DNA of 64,000 nucleotides from Phycomyces nitens (lineage: Eukaryota; Mucoromycota; Mucoromycetes; Mucorales; Phycomycetaceae), in contig JAHRBC010000001.1 in assembly GCA_022702545.1 (NCBI GenBank), positions 8,060,001 through 8,124,000 on the forward strand. The letters run 5' to 3'. The number at the start of each line of letters is the position of its first letter. Position 1 is the first letter of the stretch. The translations under genes and the position numbers were made by a program. A model generated the notes under the pieces. That model did not search any database. It was not told the DNA's origin and worked only from the letters and a program-made list of their open reading frames with translations. Of this stretch, positions 25,357-35,723 are shown piece after piece.

Positions 25357-28300
25357 TTACATGCTATTGTCCTCACAGGCAAGCTCTTGCCATTCTTCAC
25401 CCGAATTAGCCTTGAGTTTCTGCAAGTGGGCCAAAGTAGCCATAAAGTGGCGACGCACGTACTCCGATAAAGGCCCACTCTGATCCAATAGTCTTGAAGA
25501 GCTTGAAGGCAAGGGGTGTTGATCAGGATTATCAATAGATTTTAAGTTGGTTTTGATCAAGTCAATAAGACCATTGAGATACTTTGCAGTGACCTATTAT
25601 TAATCAAATGTAAATAAATAACCAGAGAAAGACAAGACCAGGTAGAGAGATGTACATCTCCCCTTGAATATACATGCACGAGAACCCTTTGTTCGTCCTA
25701 CGTTCTATTTATATCACTTACAGCTTCATTCCCTTTTTCAAAGTAGTACACGTATCGATTCAATATCTCAACAAAGAGCTCTACATTTGTGCCCGAATGC
25801 ATGCAGCTGTCTGCAATTCGAAGCGCTTTTTGCAGGCACTCGACAGAGCGCTTTCCATTGCGGTATAGCTCCTCTTCTTTCTCAGGTGTCAGGACCTCTC
25901 CGGGTCGCTCAGTCATCCACCACAGGTGAGAAGACATGTAGACAGCCCGACACTGATCAGGTTTCTTGAGCAATTTGGCACTGTGGAGGGCTGCTTTGGT
26001 AATTAGAGTGTCATAGCTATCGGCCGAGAAGACGCGAGTCTGTTGAAGAGCACCGACAATGCATGTAATGGCCTGGAATTGAGCTTTTGACTCGGAAATG
26101 GACTCCTCGTAAATTGTGAATGCCTCCACAAAAAATTCGTATGCAATCTCTTCAAAACCTCCTTCATCTGCACTCTGTCCGGCTAACAAAAACAGGCGAA
26201 GACACATGTCTGTACATTCACATTTGTTATGAAGCACTGAAATGACTTGGTGAATGAAACGGAACAAGGCAGAAGTCTTCTTCTCCCAGATTTCATCCTA
26301 TAGTCAGTCAGTCAGTCAGTCAGTCAGTCAGTCAGTCAGTCACATAGTGAGTGTTATAGTATGGTCTTCTTTTGTATATTAGCAAGCCAAGTAGCCAAGT
26401 ATAATTACCTTGACCTCATGGGTCTTGTATCTACGGGCCAGCTTGACAGCTGAAATAATAAGGGATGGGAAAGTGTATCGAATACGATCACCACCCTCGC
26501 CCAGCTGTTTTCTTGCTGCGGACAAGAGCTATAATAGACACAAATAAACAACCTTTGCCTTTTGATTCAGATTGTTTCAATAAACAATGTTATACTGACC
26601 AAGAATTGGGTATCTTCATTATCAGACTTGAACAAATGAACCAGCTTGGCAATCCACCCCTGTTCTTCTGCCAATTCTTCATCTTCTAGACTGGTAAATG
26701 CCGTCTTGCGATCCATGGAATTTCCATACATGGTAGTTGGGGTAGCAGAAGCCATTGGAGCATCTTTTTGTTCGCGCAAGATGACATCGCACAAATCCAA
26801 TACTCCATGCACTTCGGCTGGGCTACTGATAATCGTGCCATTCTTAAGGATACTCAATACCACCGATACTGCCACGTTACGTCTGGTAGTAAACGGCTGG
26901 AGTGCAAGTAAAGGCTGATAATTATCGAGAGCCAATAGAGTAAGGACTGAAGTATGGTGCTTGATGGGAGCCAGCAAAAGGGCAAGCAAATGGCCTTCAG
27001 TCTGCTTGGAATGAAAATCTGGAGAGTCAGTGTATTCGTGCACCTTGTCTTTGGCATAGGCCAGGATCTGGTCAACATAGTCAATCTTTTTAGGATAGCA
27101 GGATAGCGAAAGGTTAAGCAAGGACACAAGAAGTGCAGTGAGATCTTGGATCGAAAGGTTGGGACGAGCCTAGAGATAAAAAATTAAGTAACTTTTGGTA
27201 CATTTTGAGCCAGCCAATGTTACCTTTACAAGCTCGACAATCTGATTCCAAAACACGATAAAGAGTTCGACATTTTCAGGAATTCCACGAATCTGTTTAA
27301 TCTGCTGGGGTTTTTCTGTCTGCTCTGTTTCTTCTGGCTCCTTTGGCTCCTTTGTTTCTTCTGGCTTCTCTGGCTCCTCTGGTGTCCCATCTGGCAATTC
27401 GTTTGCCAAGAGCTCTTTATCTTCCAAGTCTTTCTCTGGCTTGGTCTCCTCAAGCTCTTCTTTTGGTTCTTTTATTGATTCAGGTTTGGTGTCAATAAGC
27501 TCTTCATCAACATCAGGTTCAATCTCTGCTTCACGGGCAGCATATGCAGCCAAACGATCGATCAAGGCAATAATGATCTGTTTGATATTGACCTTGGGGT
27601 GCAATTGAGCTGTTCCAGCAAGGAATGGCTGGAGAGTCTGAAGGTGGAATTCATCTGGGAATACCTGCACGGTGGACATGAAAAAATAATATGTCAAGAC
27701 ATTTTTATATCACCAAAAGATCTGTAGCTTACCTGAATGATGACCTCCATCAAGTACTCCTGGGCAATGATATCTCTACAGCTCACTACTTGATCCAAAA
27801 TACCAGGCAATATCAACTAATGACCTATTGTGAATACATAGCCATCGACCATCTTTCAGCTCGTCTTACCGACTGATAAACACGCAGATCAACACCATCC
27901 AACTGACTGAGTCGAACAAGGTTGGTACCGACCAAGATACGAAGCTCTTTGCGCTCAGCCTCTCTCTTTTCCCGGTCTCTCGAATGTCCCTGGTGCTGCA
28001 ATCGAACCCACAGCTTGTTCATCTCAGTAAAGTTTGTGAGGTTAAAATGAATCGATTCATGGACATTTCCCTCTGGACTATAGGACAAAGATGTATTAAT
28101 AATGAGCCCATAATGCTTTGATTGCATCCAAACAACCACTTACCCTGAACTCTCACCCACTGGAAGATAGTCACGAGTCATTCCACTGAGGTAGTGTCTA
28201 AGAAAGAGACCGCGTGTAGGGTGTTGGACACCTCTTGTCATTTCCATCATATCTCTCATGATCTCCCGGACAGGTGCATCAGGCATACCCATATAAGCAG

Positions 28301-28837
28301 CACCCACGGTAATCATCAGGTAAAGACGTGGTACGATATTCCCAGCGTACTGGACCAATTCGTACAAATCCGCCAAGTGGTGCCGACCTGCATGGTGAGC
28401 CTCGATCAGATAGGCCGTCAAGTGCCTCAGAGCATCAAATATTGCCATATCTTTTTTTTTAAATATATATATATGAGTATATAAGAGTAAGCCCAAGAGC
28501 CAATACACACACACACACATATTGATGTGTACAATGGATTACCTACACAGTTCATAATAAGTCTTTGGAGTGAGAGCAGAGGTGCGCAACTCGGCCAGCA
28601 TATTTGAACAGTGCTTTAGGGCGTCCATAAGCTTGTCGTTATCCTATATCCACCTTTTTTGGTTATTTATCCTCGACCGCCTTATTCGGTAACTATTACT
28701 ATGATTTTTGGGTATTCTATAATACTTACGAGACATTTGTTCATCAGATGAGCTTGAATCTTGACAACACTCAGAACCTCATCCAGTAGCTTTGGCTGCT
28801 CTTCGGCAGGTGCAGGACTGTTGAGGGCCATGCTCAT
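25357..28837 (-). CDS. VPS35: Vacuolar protein sorting protein 35 (retromer core)
   Basis: Ten exons (28837-28730, 28643-28547, 28450-28144, 28077-27870, 27816-27733, 27664-27224, 27169-26600, 26528-26409, 26297-25722, 25593-25357) join in phase to 915 residues. Vps35 is the alpha-solenoid scaffold of retromer, which returns receptors from endosomes to the Golgi. The N-terminus [20 protein letters not shown], the block [27 protein letters not shown] and [16 protein letters not shown] (Vps26-binding PRLYL region), and the C-terminal block with [20 protein letters not shown] are hallmark. An acidic Glu/Lys/Pro insertion of about 80 residues (about 312-394) lies in exon 6 where animal Vps35 has none. 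The intron at 26408-26298 contains a (TGAC)10 repeat. The gene is divergent from SPC3. Confidence 0.96.
26303..26342 (-). repeat. (TGAC)10 tetranucleotide repeat in a VPS35 intron
   Basis: Ten perfect copies (GTCA on the plus strand) end about five bases before the acceptor AG of VPS35 exon 9. On the coding strand each unit contributes CTGAC, the fungal branch-site consensus. Confidence 0.9.
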
Positions 28838-29230
28838 TGTGTTGTGGGTGGTGTTGGTAAAAATTGAAAAAATAACTTTATAAAACACAAAGGGGTAAAA
28901 CTCGTATTATAAGCCAAAATATGAAAAAAAGCTTATGATGAATATAGCAAGTACAGTACAGGTAAGTGTATGTATTTGTATTTTGGTGTGTATATAAAAG
29001 TAAAGGCAAAAGAAGTAAAAAGAGAAAGAAAGAGAGAGAGAAAGAAGAATATATTGGAAATATCTCTCTGGCTTTCTCTATCAATCTCGCTCAAAGATAC
29101 ACACACACACACACATATACACACACATACACACTTACTTATACGCATTCCACGTGACCCATCTCCTTTCATATTTGCTTTACAAAAAGACGGACTTTTG
29201 CATTTTAGGACACGTACAAGTCGAGCCATC
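28838..29230. other. Divergent promoter region VPS35 / SPC3
   Basis: A spacer of 393 bp separates the two start codons. It contains a purine run (29000-29050) and a (CA)n tract at about 29099-29131. The pair may share a bidirectional promoter. Confidence 0.5.
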
Positions 29231-30093
29231 ATGTACGATTTACAGCAACGCGCCAACGTAAGATTCTCTCTTGATAATCGCTTTAGGCCTAATGTATTAT
29301 TTCTAGACCGTCCTTTCTTTTGCTGTCACAGCATTTGCTTGTTTCTTGGGTGTTGTGTCATTGTTGTCGGTCATCAATGGCTATGGACAAGTAGATGGAA
29401 ACATTAATGTAGACACCAATGTAGTGAAAGTGTATGTGCAACTATTTACGATCTGCAACCTCACACTCTTGGATTGAACTTACTGACCCGAATCTAGTGT
29501 TAATCGTCGTTATGGTCCTGAGCATTATGATTATAGAAGCACAAAGAGTGAATTTGCCCGGGTACTCTTTGATGTTGATGCTGGTGAGATCAATATATGA
29601 TTATATGAAAATATCTTCTTCTTTTTTGATGACCACAAGTCTAATGCACTGTTTGTACCAGACTTTACACCTCTCTTTAACTGGAATACCAAGCAGATCT
29701 TTGTCACTGTCGTAGCCGAATACGAATCACCATCCCACGCAAGTCTATACACACCAACTTTTATAAACCTCACAACGTTTTGTCTTTTAGAACAGAAACT
29801 CGGTTGTGCTTTGGGATCGAATCATTGGTCGCAAAGATGATGCTAAATTACTTCTCAAGAATGTGCCTAATAAGTATGCTCTTATTGATGTCAGCCAAAA
29901 ATGGAGGTAAGGAGGATAACTAGGGTCATCAAGCACCCAAGCTAAACTTGTTATTCTTTATAGCCACCAAAAGGCAAACTTGTCTTTACAGTGGGATATT
30001 ACTCCTCATGTTGGTATGCTCAAGGCAGGAAGAGCTGCCTCGACCTCTGGGAACTTTGTACTTTCACCTGTTCAGGAGAAGCCAAGACGTTAA
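29231..30093 (+). CDS. SPC3: Signal peptidase complex subunit 3
   Basis: Six exons (29231-29257, 29307-29431, 29498-29583, 29662-29738, 29791-29906, 29964-30093) encode 186 residues, against about 180 in relatives. Spc3/SPCS3 is an essential accessory subunit of the ER signal peptidase. The protein opens MYDLQQRANTVLSFAV, followed by one hydrophobic membrane segment (about residues 10-31), then a lumenal domain with DFTPLFNWNTKQIFVTVVAEY, NSVVLWDRII and LQWDITPHVGML, all typical. Intron 4 (29739-29790) starts GCAAGT, a GC donor; only this choice keeps the frame between SPSH and NRNSVVLWD. The gene ends with EKPRR. Confidence 0.93.
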
Positions 30094-31720
30094 ACCAGAT
30101 TACACACACACACATAAAAGCATCGTCCACCTGGCTCTTTTTCTTTTTATAAACAGCTCGAGTCTACTAGAAATGTGATGGGCATTGTTCTTAAACGGTT
30201 TTACTTGAAAATAAGTAGAGGGTTGGTCACTTTCTAAAGTACTGCTTTGGGTTAGGGTTAGAAATAATAGTATCAAGTATAAATACATCATTCAACATTA
30301 GTTTTTTCTTGGCTTTATCGTAACAATAAAGAGATTTAGATATTTGTCGTGTATCATTCTCTGAAATCAAACACAGTAAATGGTTCAAGGAACTCTGTGA
30401 TATACCAATCTTTATTCAATCCAAACGATAAATGATGTAGGCTAGAATTTGTAAATAGAAACTGTATATATATAGCTGACACTGGCATATATAGACTTTA
30501 ATCACAATGGAACCCATCAAAGCAGTATGACATACACAAAATAGCTTTATTTACACTTTACTTTTGTATCAATGTATTCCGCATTAAAAGAAAACGAGTA
30601 TCTAACCTAGCAATGACGGTCTTGTCTAGTCACCTTATAGCTAATAGGCCGTATGAATGTTGTATTCATACAAAATAAATGAGTCTAAAGCAGTTGGGTA
30701 CACACCAGTGGCATCTCTATCCAATATTTTCTGCTTGGAATTATTCAACACCTTTTTTTTTCACAATATTTAACCAGATTTTGTTGCCCTGATTTTTGTT
30801 TCTTGCTCAACCATTGATCTTATTCACACTTGAGGATGATTGCAGACCAAAACTCTGCACATAAAAAAAAATGGGCAATCTGTTGGTGACTCCATGCGTA
30901 CTACAAACAGCGTGTTTCCTGACCATAGACATCAAAAGCAAAACGATGATTATTTATATTCACCTGATGCCATGGGCAGGCACACACCAATAGTCTTTTT
31001 CTTTTTTTTTGGAATAAACGACTTGTAATCGTTGCCATCAAGAGTGAGGGGGTTGATTAAAATCGCACAAGAATTGGGATATTAAAGGTGTATTTCAATA
31101 ATAACCCCCCAGGATTCACAAAGGTTGCTAGGGTTCACTCTTGGCAATTTTATGTCTAGAGTATAAAATGACTTGATCCAATTTATTTAGTACAAAGTAC
31201 AAGTTCACCCTTGAGGCTTGATAATGCTTGGTTAATGGGACAAATGGTATATAAACTTTGGCTGTGATTGCACTGGGAGCCAGATCAGCTAGTTTGAATG
31301 ATTATCAAAAGTGATGAATTTTGGAAATGAGAATAGGATTATTATTATTTTAAAAAAAAATAAGATTGATGCATCTACTCAAATCATTAGCCTTTCGGGA
31401 TTGCTACTAAATATTATTGGCCATGTAGATTAGTACGATCGTCTGCAATTTTGTTTGGTTTTTTTTTAATGGCTTGTCCTTGTAAGCACCAAAAAGTACA
31501 GGATACTCATAAATAATAAAAAAATACTCTTCACAAAGTAGCTTTCTTTGAGCATGAACCATTAATAAATCCAGGCAAATTAAAACATGTATTCTCCATC
31601 AATCCAACCCCCTCCCTCCCTCACCCACATTTTTTACCAGGCGTGACTCTTTTTTTTCTGGAGTAATAAATAAATCATTTCCAGGACTTCATCAAAAGGT
31701 TGAACCTGTCATTGAAAGCA
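30094..31720. other. 1.6-kb spacer downstream of SPC3
   Basis: Nothing coding is supported. Two telomere-like units (GGGTTAGGGTTAG) occur at about 30248-30260. The remainder is AT-rich with short homopolymers and holds the upstream region of the mitochondrial-type gene at 31721. Confidence 0.5.
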
Positions 31721-32686
31721 ATGTTGCGAACATCCTCTGCTTCAGCCGCCAGAACTCTTCAGACAGCATGCAGACCTACTCTGGTCAGCCTGAGATTCCA
31801 AACTTCGGCTGCAGCTGAAGAATCCAACGCCAGCATTGATGATACCAAACCTGCTACCAAGACCGATGGTTCCGCAAACCCCACTCGTGTTCCTTTGTCA
31901 GCTCGTCTTGGCGGTTCTGGTCGTGGAAAGCCTCTCGAGAAGGCCGATCCCTTTTCTCTCTTCTTGGCCAACTCCAGACCCCCTCGTTCCACCAACGGAA
32001 AAGACTTTAATCGTGGACGTCCCAACAACCGTGCACCTCGCGCACCAAAGCAGGCCGCTCCTGGCCAATTTGACGATGCAGTCGAGACCAAGCCTAAAGA
32101 TGGTGAGGCCGCCACTGCCTCTTCTACCGAGAGACAATCCAGACCACCCCGTCAGCCTCGCAACAACAGCAACAACAACAGCAACAGCAACAACAACAAC
32201 GAATCTACAAATGCTCCTAACAACAATCGATCTCGCCGTACTTTCAACGACAGAAGGGCTGGCGATGCGAACACTGGCGACCGTAGATCCAACGATAGAA
32301 ATGGTGGTGATGTGAACAATGGCGATCGTCGATCCAACGACCGTTCCAAGTCTTTTGGCAATCGTCCCCGCCGTTCAGAAGTCAGCAGCACACCTCTTCG
32401 TCGGGTTGTCACGTTTATTAACAAGGATATCGATTGGGCTTCATTGAACCCCAATGAGGGTGTATCTGCACAGGCTGTTGTTGAGGGCGAGGTAGACAGT
32501 AGTGTGGCATTGGCAGAGACACAGGGTGATTATGAGCGTTATGCTGATATCACCAATTCATTGAAGTGGTCTGAGACTATCAATGTCTCTGCATTGAATA
32601 CTCTTGTTGGTGGAAATGCTACATACAGCATCCCCCAAAAGACTGCATTTTTGCAGACAGTGTCAAAAGCCACCATGGGAGCATAG
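31721..32686 (+). CDS. Predicted mitochondrial Asn/Arg-rich protein, function unknown
   Basis: One exon of 321 residues starts at the ATG at 31721. The first ~32 residues (MLRTSSASAARTLQTACRP...) are rich in Arg, Ser and Ala and lack acids, typical of a mitochondrial targeting peptide. A middle region (about 80-220) is disordered and rich in Arg, Pro and Asn, with an Asn/Ser run and repeats of GDRRSNDR. The C-terminal ~100 residues are ordered-looking (RRVVTFINKDIDWASLNP ... YADITNSLKWSETINVSALNTLVGG). Codon use is clearly coding. I do not recognise the family; a mitochondrial RNA-binding or ribosome-associated protein is possible from composition alone. The gene is convergent with the hydratase-family gene at 32952. 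Confidence 0.75.
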   Translation: MLRTSSASAARTLQTACRPTLVSLRFQTSAAAEESNASIDDTKPATKTDGSANPTRVPLSARLGGSGRGKPLEKADPFSLFLANSRPPRSTNGKDFNRGRPNNRAPRAPKQAAPGQFDDAVETKPKDGEAATASSTERQSRPPRQPRNNSNNNSNSNNNNESTNAPNNNRSRRTFNDRRAGDANTGDRRSNDRNGGDVNNGDRRSNDRSKSFGNRPRRSEVSSTPLRRVVTFINKDIDWASLNPNEGVSAQAVVEGEVDSSVALAETQGDYERYADITNSLKWSETINVSALNTLVGGNATYSIPQKTAFLQTVSKATMGA

Positions 32687-32951
32687 AAAGGAATGAAAGT
32701 TATGGAGAAAATAAAGAACAAAAAGAGAAGGAAAAGCTGGACTCGTTTCGTATATATTCTGTATTAAAATTATATTTTGTACCATCTTTCTTTACTATAA
32801 TTGAAATATATGGAATAATATTATATATATATATAAATATATGTGTATATGTATATGTCTGTATTTCTCGTCTATCCAAAACACACACACAAACACCCAC
32901 ACACGCGATAACTACAAGGTACTACCAAACTAACTCGCCTAATGTACAACG

Positions 32952-34386
32952 TTACTTTTTTATCCCACTCATCGGGCACTTGGGTCCCTCATCAGAGCCA
33001 TTGCTCTTTTTCCCTGTGACAGGGCACATTGCATCGCTCTTTATGCCACTCATAGGACAGGCAGCTGGGATCTCTATCTTTTCTTCAGGTGCTTCATAGA
33101 TCAGTTTCTCCCCGGCTGGTGGTGTCTGGATACTTGAGAAATAAACCTCGACATGTTCCTCATCAGTCTCTTCCCAGGCGCACTCTTGGCTAAGCCATTG
33201 CTGATAGTCTTTTGAGTGTCGCCATTGGGTATTCATATCATGCTCAATCTTGTGCAAATCGACCAAAGTCGCGTCTTTTATCTTGTGGACTAGACGAAAC
33301 ATTACCTATATTCCACAATTAAACAAATGTTTTCAATACAATATTTTAATAGAGATCTTACCCTGAGAAGTATAGATGGAAGTTGTTTCCAATATTCAAG
33401 TATAGAATTGCTCCATTTGTTGTTGGTTTTCTGTAAACTGGATTCAAGTTCATCAAATGTTTCTGCTGCCTATATTAATCATCATTTTCAGGAACATTAG
33501 GGTCAGTGAATAATATCCAACAAAAGGTCCATTACCCCAAATATGTTCTCTATCTCTTTTTCCCATACACCCAGTCGATCAGGACCAGAATATACGTGCT
33601 GGGACAAGAGAGCAATCTGTACAGCTTTCATGGTGTCAGGCAAGGGACAGATACCCATCTGTTTTGCACTCTCAATGGTTTCTTGTAGTCGTAACTCGGG
33701 CACAAATACATCTGCAACACCAAGTCTCAATAATTCGGGTGCCCTCAAGCGTCCAAGTTCAGGAGGTGCCAGAGCCAGATAGAGCCCTGTCCCGCGTGGT
33801 AATGGACGAGGTGCCTTGGAGAGACGGGATTGAAACAATCCTAGGGCAGAAAATGGAGCATGCCCTGGCCTAATGCCGAGATCTATCAAGGTATTTTCGG
33901 TAATGACACGAACAAACACATTGCCAAGGTACATATATGCTGCACTACGAGGAACATCTCCATTGATGAACCACACCATTGGCTTTTCTGCTTGATAAAG
34001 TCCAAGAGAAATGGCATGATATGTAGCCTCAAGCGTATCCTGGGATGCTTGGAGATTATACAGTGTGTTTGCTGCAACTGCATTATGTGTATCTTCATAT
34101 GCCAAACCACGGCTGACTACTTTTGTATCCTTTGTACAAAGTGGTGTGCTATCCAACAATGGCTCGTTGGTTGCACTGTCTGCCACGGTTGCTGTGAAGA
34201 ATAGACTTGTCACTTTTGGGTTTTCTATGGCCTCTTTGAATGCTTTGTTGATATCATCTAGACGTTTGACTGTCAAGACATTCTTGCTCTTTGGAGAAGA
34301 AAGGTTGATAAATGTAGGGCCACCTATCAAAGGCGGCTTTTCCACTGTAATAAAAGAAGCACAAGTAGTCTGTTCTTGGGGAGCAA
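32952..34386 (-). CDS. Enoyl-CoA hydratase/isomerase family (Ehd3 / 3-hydroxyisobutyryl-CoA hydrolase-like), 5' end unresolved
   Basis: Three exons are firm (34386-33536, 33469-33362, 33305-32952), giving about 437 residues from TTCASFITVEKPPLIGGP onwards. The crotonase-fold part has LSSPKSKNVLTVKRLDDINKAF, KPMVWFINGDVP, and the catalytic-region LIDLGIRPGHAPFSALGLFQSRL. The layout follows mitochondrial Ehd3, a hydrolase-like protein of the mitochondrial ribosome (mS47) and of valine catabolism. Canonical active-site residues differ in places, so enzymatic activity is not assured. The C-terminal exon is atypical: after an Arg/Lys-rich segment it ends with three Cys-Pro motifs (CPMSG, CPVTG, CPMSG). 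An exon upstream of 34386 must supply the start and probably a mitochondrial presequence; I could not find a convincing ATG. Confidence 0.75.
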
Positions 34387-34619
34387 CTAAGAAGAGGCGA
34401 ATAAGTAGCAGATATAGAAATCTGTTGATAACCTTACTAACCTTTGCCTCTGTTTTTCCACAGGTTAGCAAATGGGCATGCTGGTTGAGATTTGGCTTGG
34501 CTGTTTCTTTTCCAAATCAGATATCCACCAAGATCGACTTGTTCTACATGTCTTGCATTGCAGAATTAAATGTTGGTTGTTAATTAAAGTCTATAATTGT
34601 TTATATTTGTGGCGGTTTC

Positions 34620-35257
34620 TTACGAGTTATAGTATATGGCTTTAGTTTTAAGGAATTGCTGATCAAGGATCTCTTTATCCCAATTTGAATGGGGTTCTTG
34701 GCCGGATATCCAAGTCTGGATAGCAGCTGGTAGGCCATTTTGGTACTTTGAATCGTTTTCATAATCATAGGTATCCATTCGCTCATAGGCCATGATTTTG
34801 TTCTCTTTGGACTCTAGAGCCAACAACTCTTTTTCATATGCCAAAAACTGCTCAAGCTCAAAAGGCTGTTTAAATCTATAGAAGAAAAAAAGGCATATAA
34901 TAAATGGCCAAGCCCAAAAGTATTATTATTATTATTATTATTATTATCTATTTTCACATCTCCTTGCTCCATTGATCTAATTACAGCCTAGCTTGGATGC
35001 ATCAAGATTACTTGCCTTGAGAAATAGTAATGTTTGGCCTTTAGTAATTCATGTGCCTGGAGAACGTCATCCTTGTTTGCAAGATCTGACTGGCCAGCAA
35101 GTTTATTTGTATTGCAAGTCAAGGTCGGCTGATTAGCTTCTCGGCCTTTTGTGATTGTAGCAAGACCTGCTTGGAAGACTTGATCTTCATGCCAGGGGTA
35201 GGCTTTGAAATCCTGAAATGCCTGTTTTTGTAGGCTGGTGAACGTGCTGGTCTGCAT
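34620..35257 (-). CDS. Small conserved-looking protein, 165 residues, function unknown
   Basis: Two exons (35257-35016 and 34875-34620) join in phase 2 across an intron with a GC donor (GCAAGT at 35015) that contains an ATT microsatellite. No GT donor keeps the frame. The N-terminus has LQKQAFQDFKAYPWHED followed by QVFQAGLATI; a charged middle is followed by AHELLKAKHYYFSRF and a helix rich in Glu and Leu. There is no signal peptide or membrane segment. I do not recognise it with confidence. The PWHED segment invites comparison with small peroxin-like proteins carrying a PWE motif, which is only a guess. It lies head to tail with the hydratase-family gene. Confidence 0.6.
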
Positions 35258-35723
35258 GGTTAACCTGTAGATCCTGACTCCGCTTCCCACCCCCTCAGGT
35301 TCCCCTTATTCTGTCTGAGACAACACGCGAGTTGACCTTTATTTTTTATTTTAGTGGCGGGAATCCCAGAGATCGGTCAAATATGCCATTCTTGATGTAT
35401 ATTTTTGTATGTGTGGTCAATACCACAATCTGCCTTGAGGGCATGCGTTTTATTCTGCAAATTGGCCCAAAGATTTGGCCTCTTTGGTTATATATATATA
35501 TATAATATATATCAAGAGGTGTGACTGTAATCAGTCGAGATCAAAGATGGATCTCTGATGGCACAACATTTTTTTTTGGCTGTGATTAGATTGAAAGACA
35601 CTTTATGGACATTTGGCAAAATATTGTACTTGTTAGATGATAGTTTGTCTATAATATTATACGTCGTGTGTTTGTCTAGCAAGCACAGAAGATAATGATT
35701 GACTCTATATTTCCATGGCCAAT
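35258..35723. other. Spacer between the 165-aa gene and the aminotransferase
   Basis: About 0.47 kb of AT-rich sequence with a TATATA run near 35491-35507. It contains the 3' UTR of the aminotransferase and the promoter of the 165-aa gene. No coding exon is seen. Confidence 0.45.

Noticed and set aside
26303..26342. CRISPR-like direct repeat
   Set aside because: It is a simple tetranucleotide repeat inside a VPS35 intron; there are no spacers and this is a eukaryotic genome.
31759..32137. Minus-strand frames across the Asn-rich mitochondrial gene
   Set aside because: They are antisense to a clear coding frame with a presequence and lack any conserved motif.
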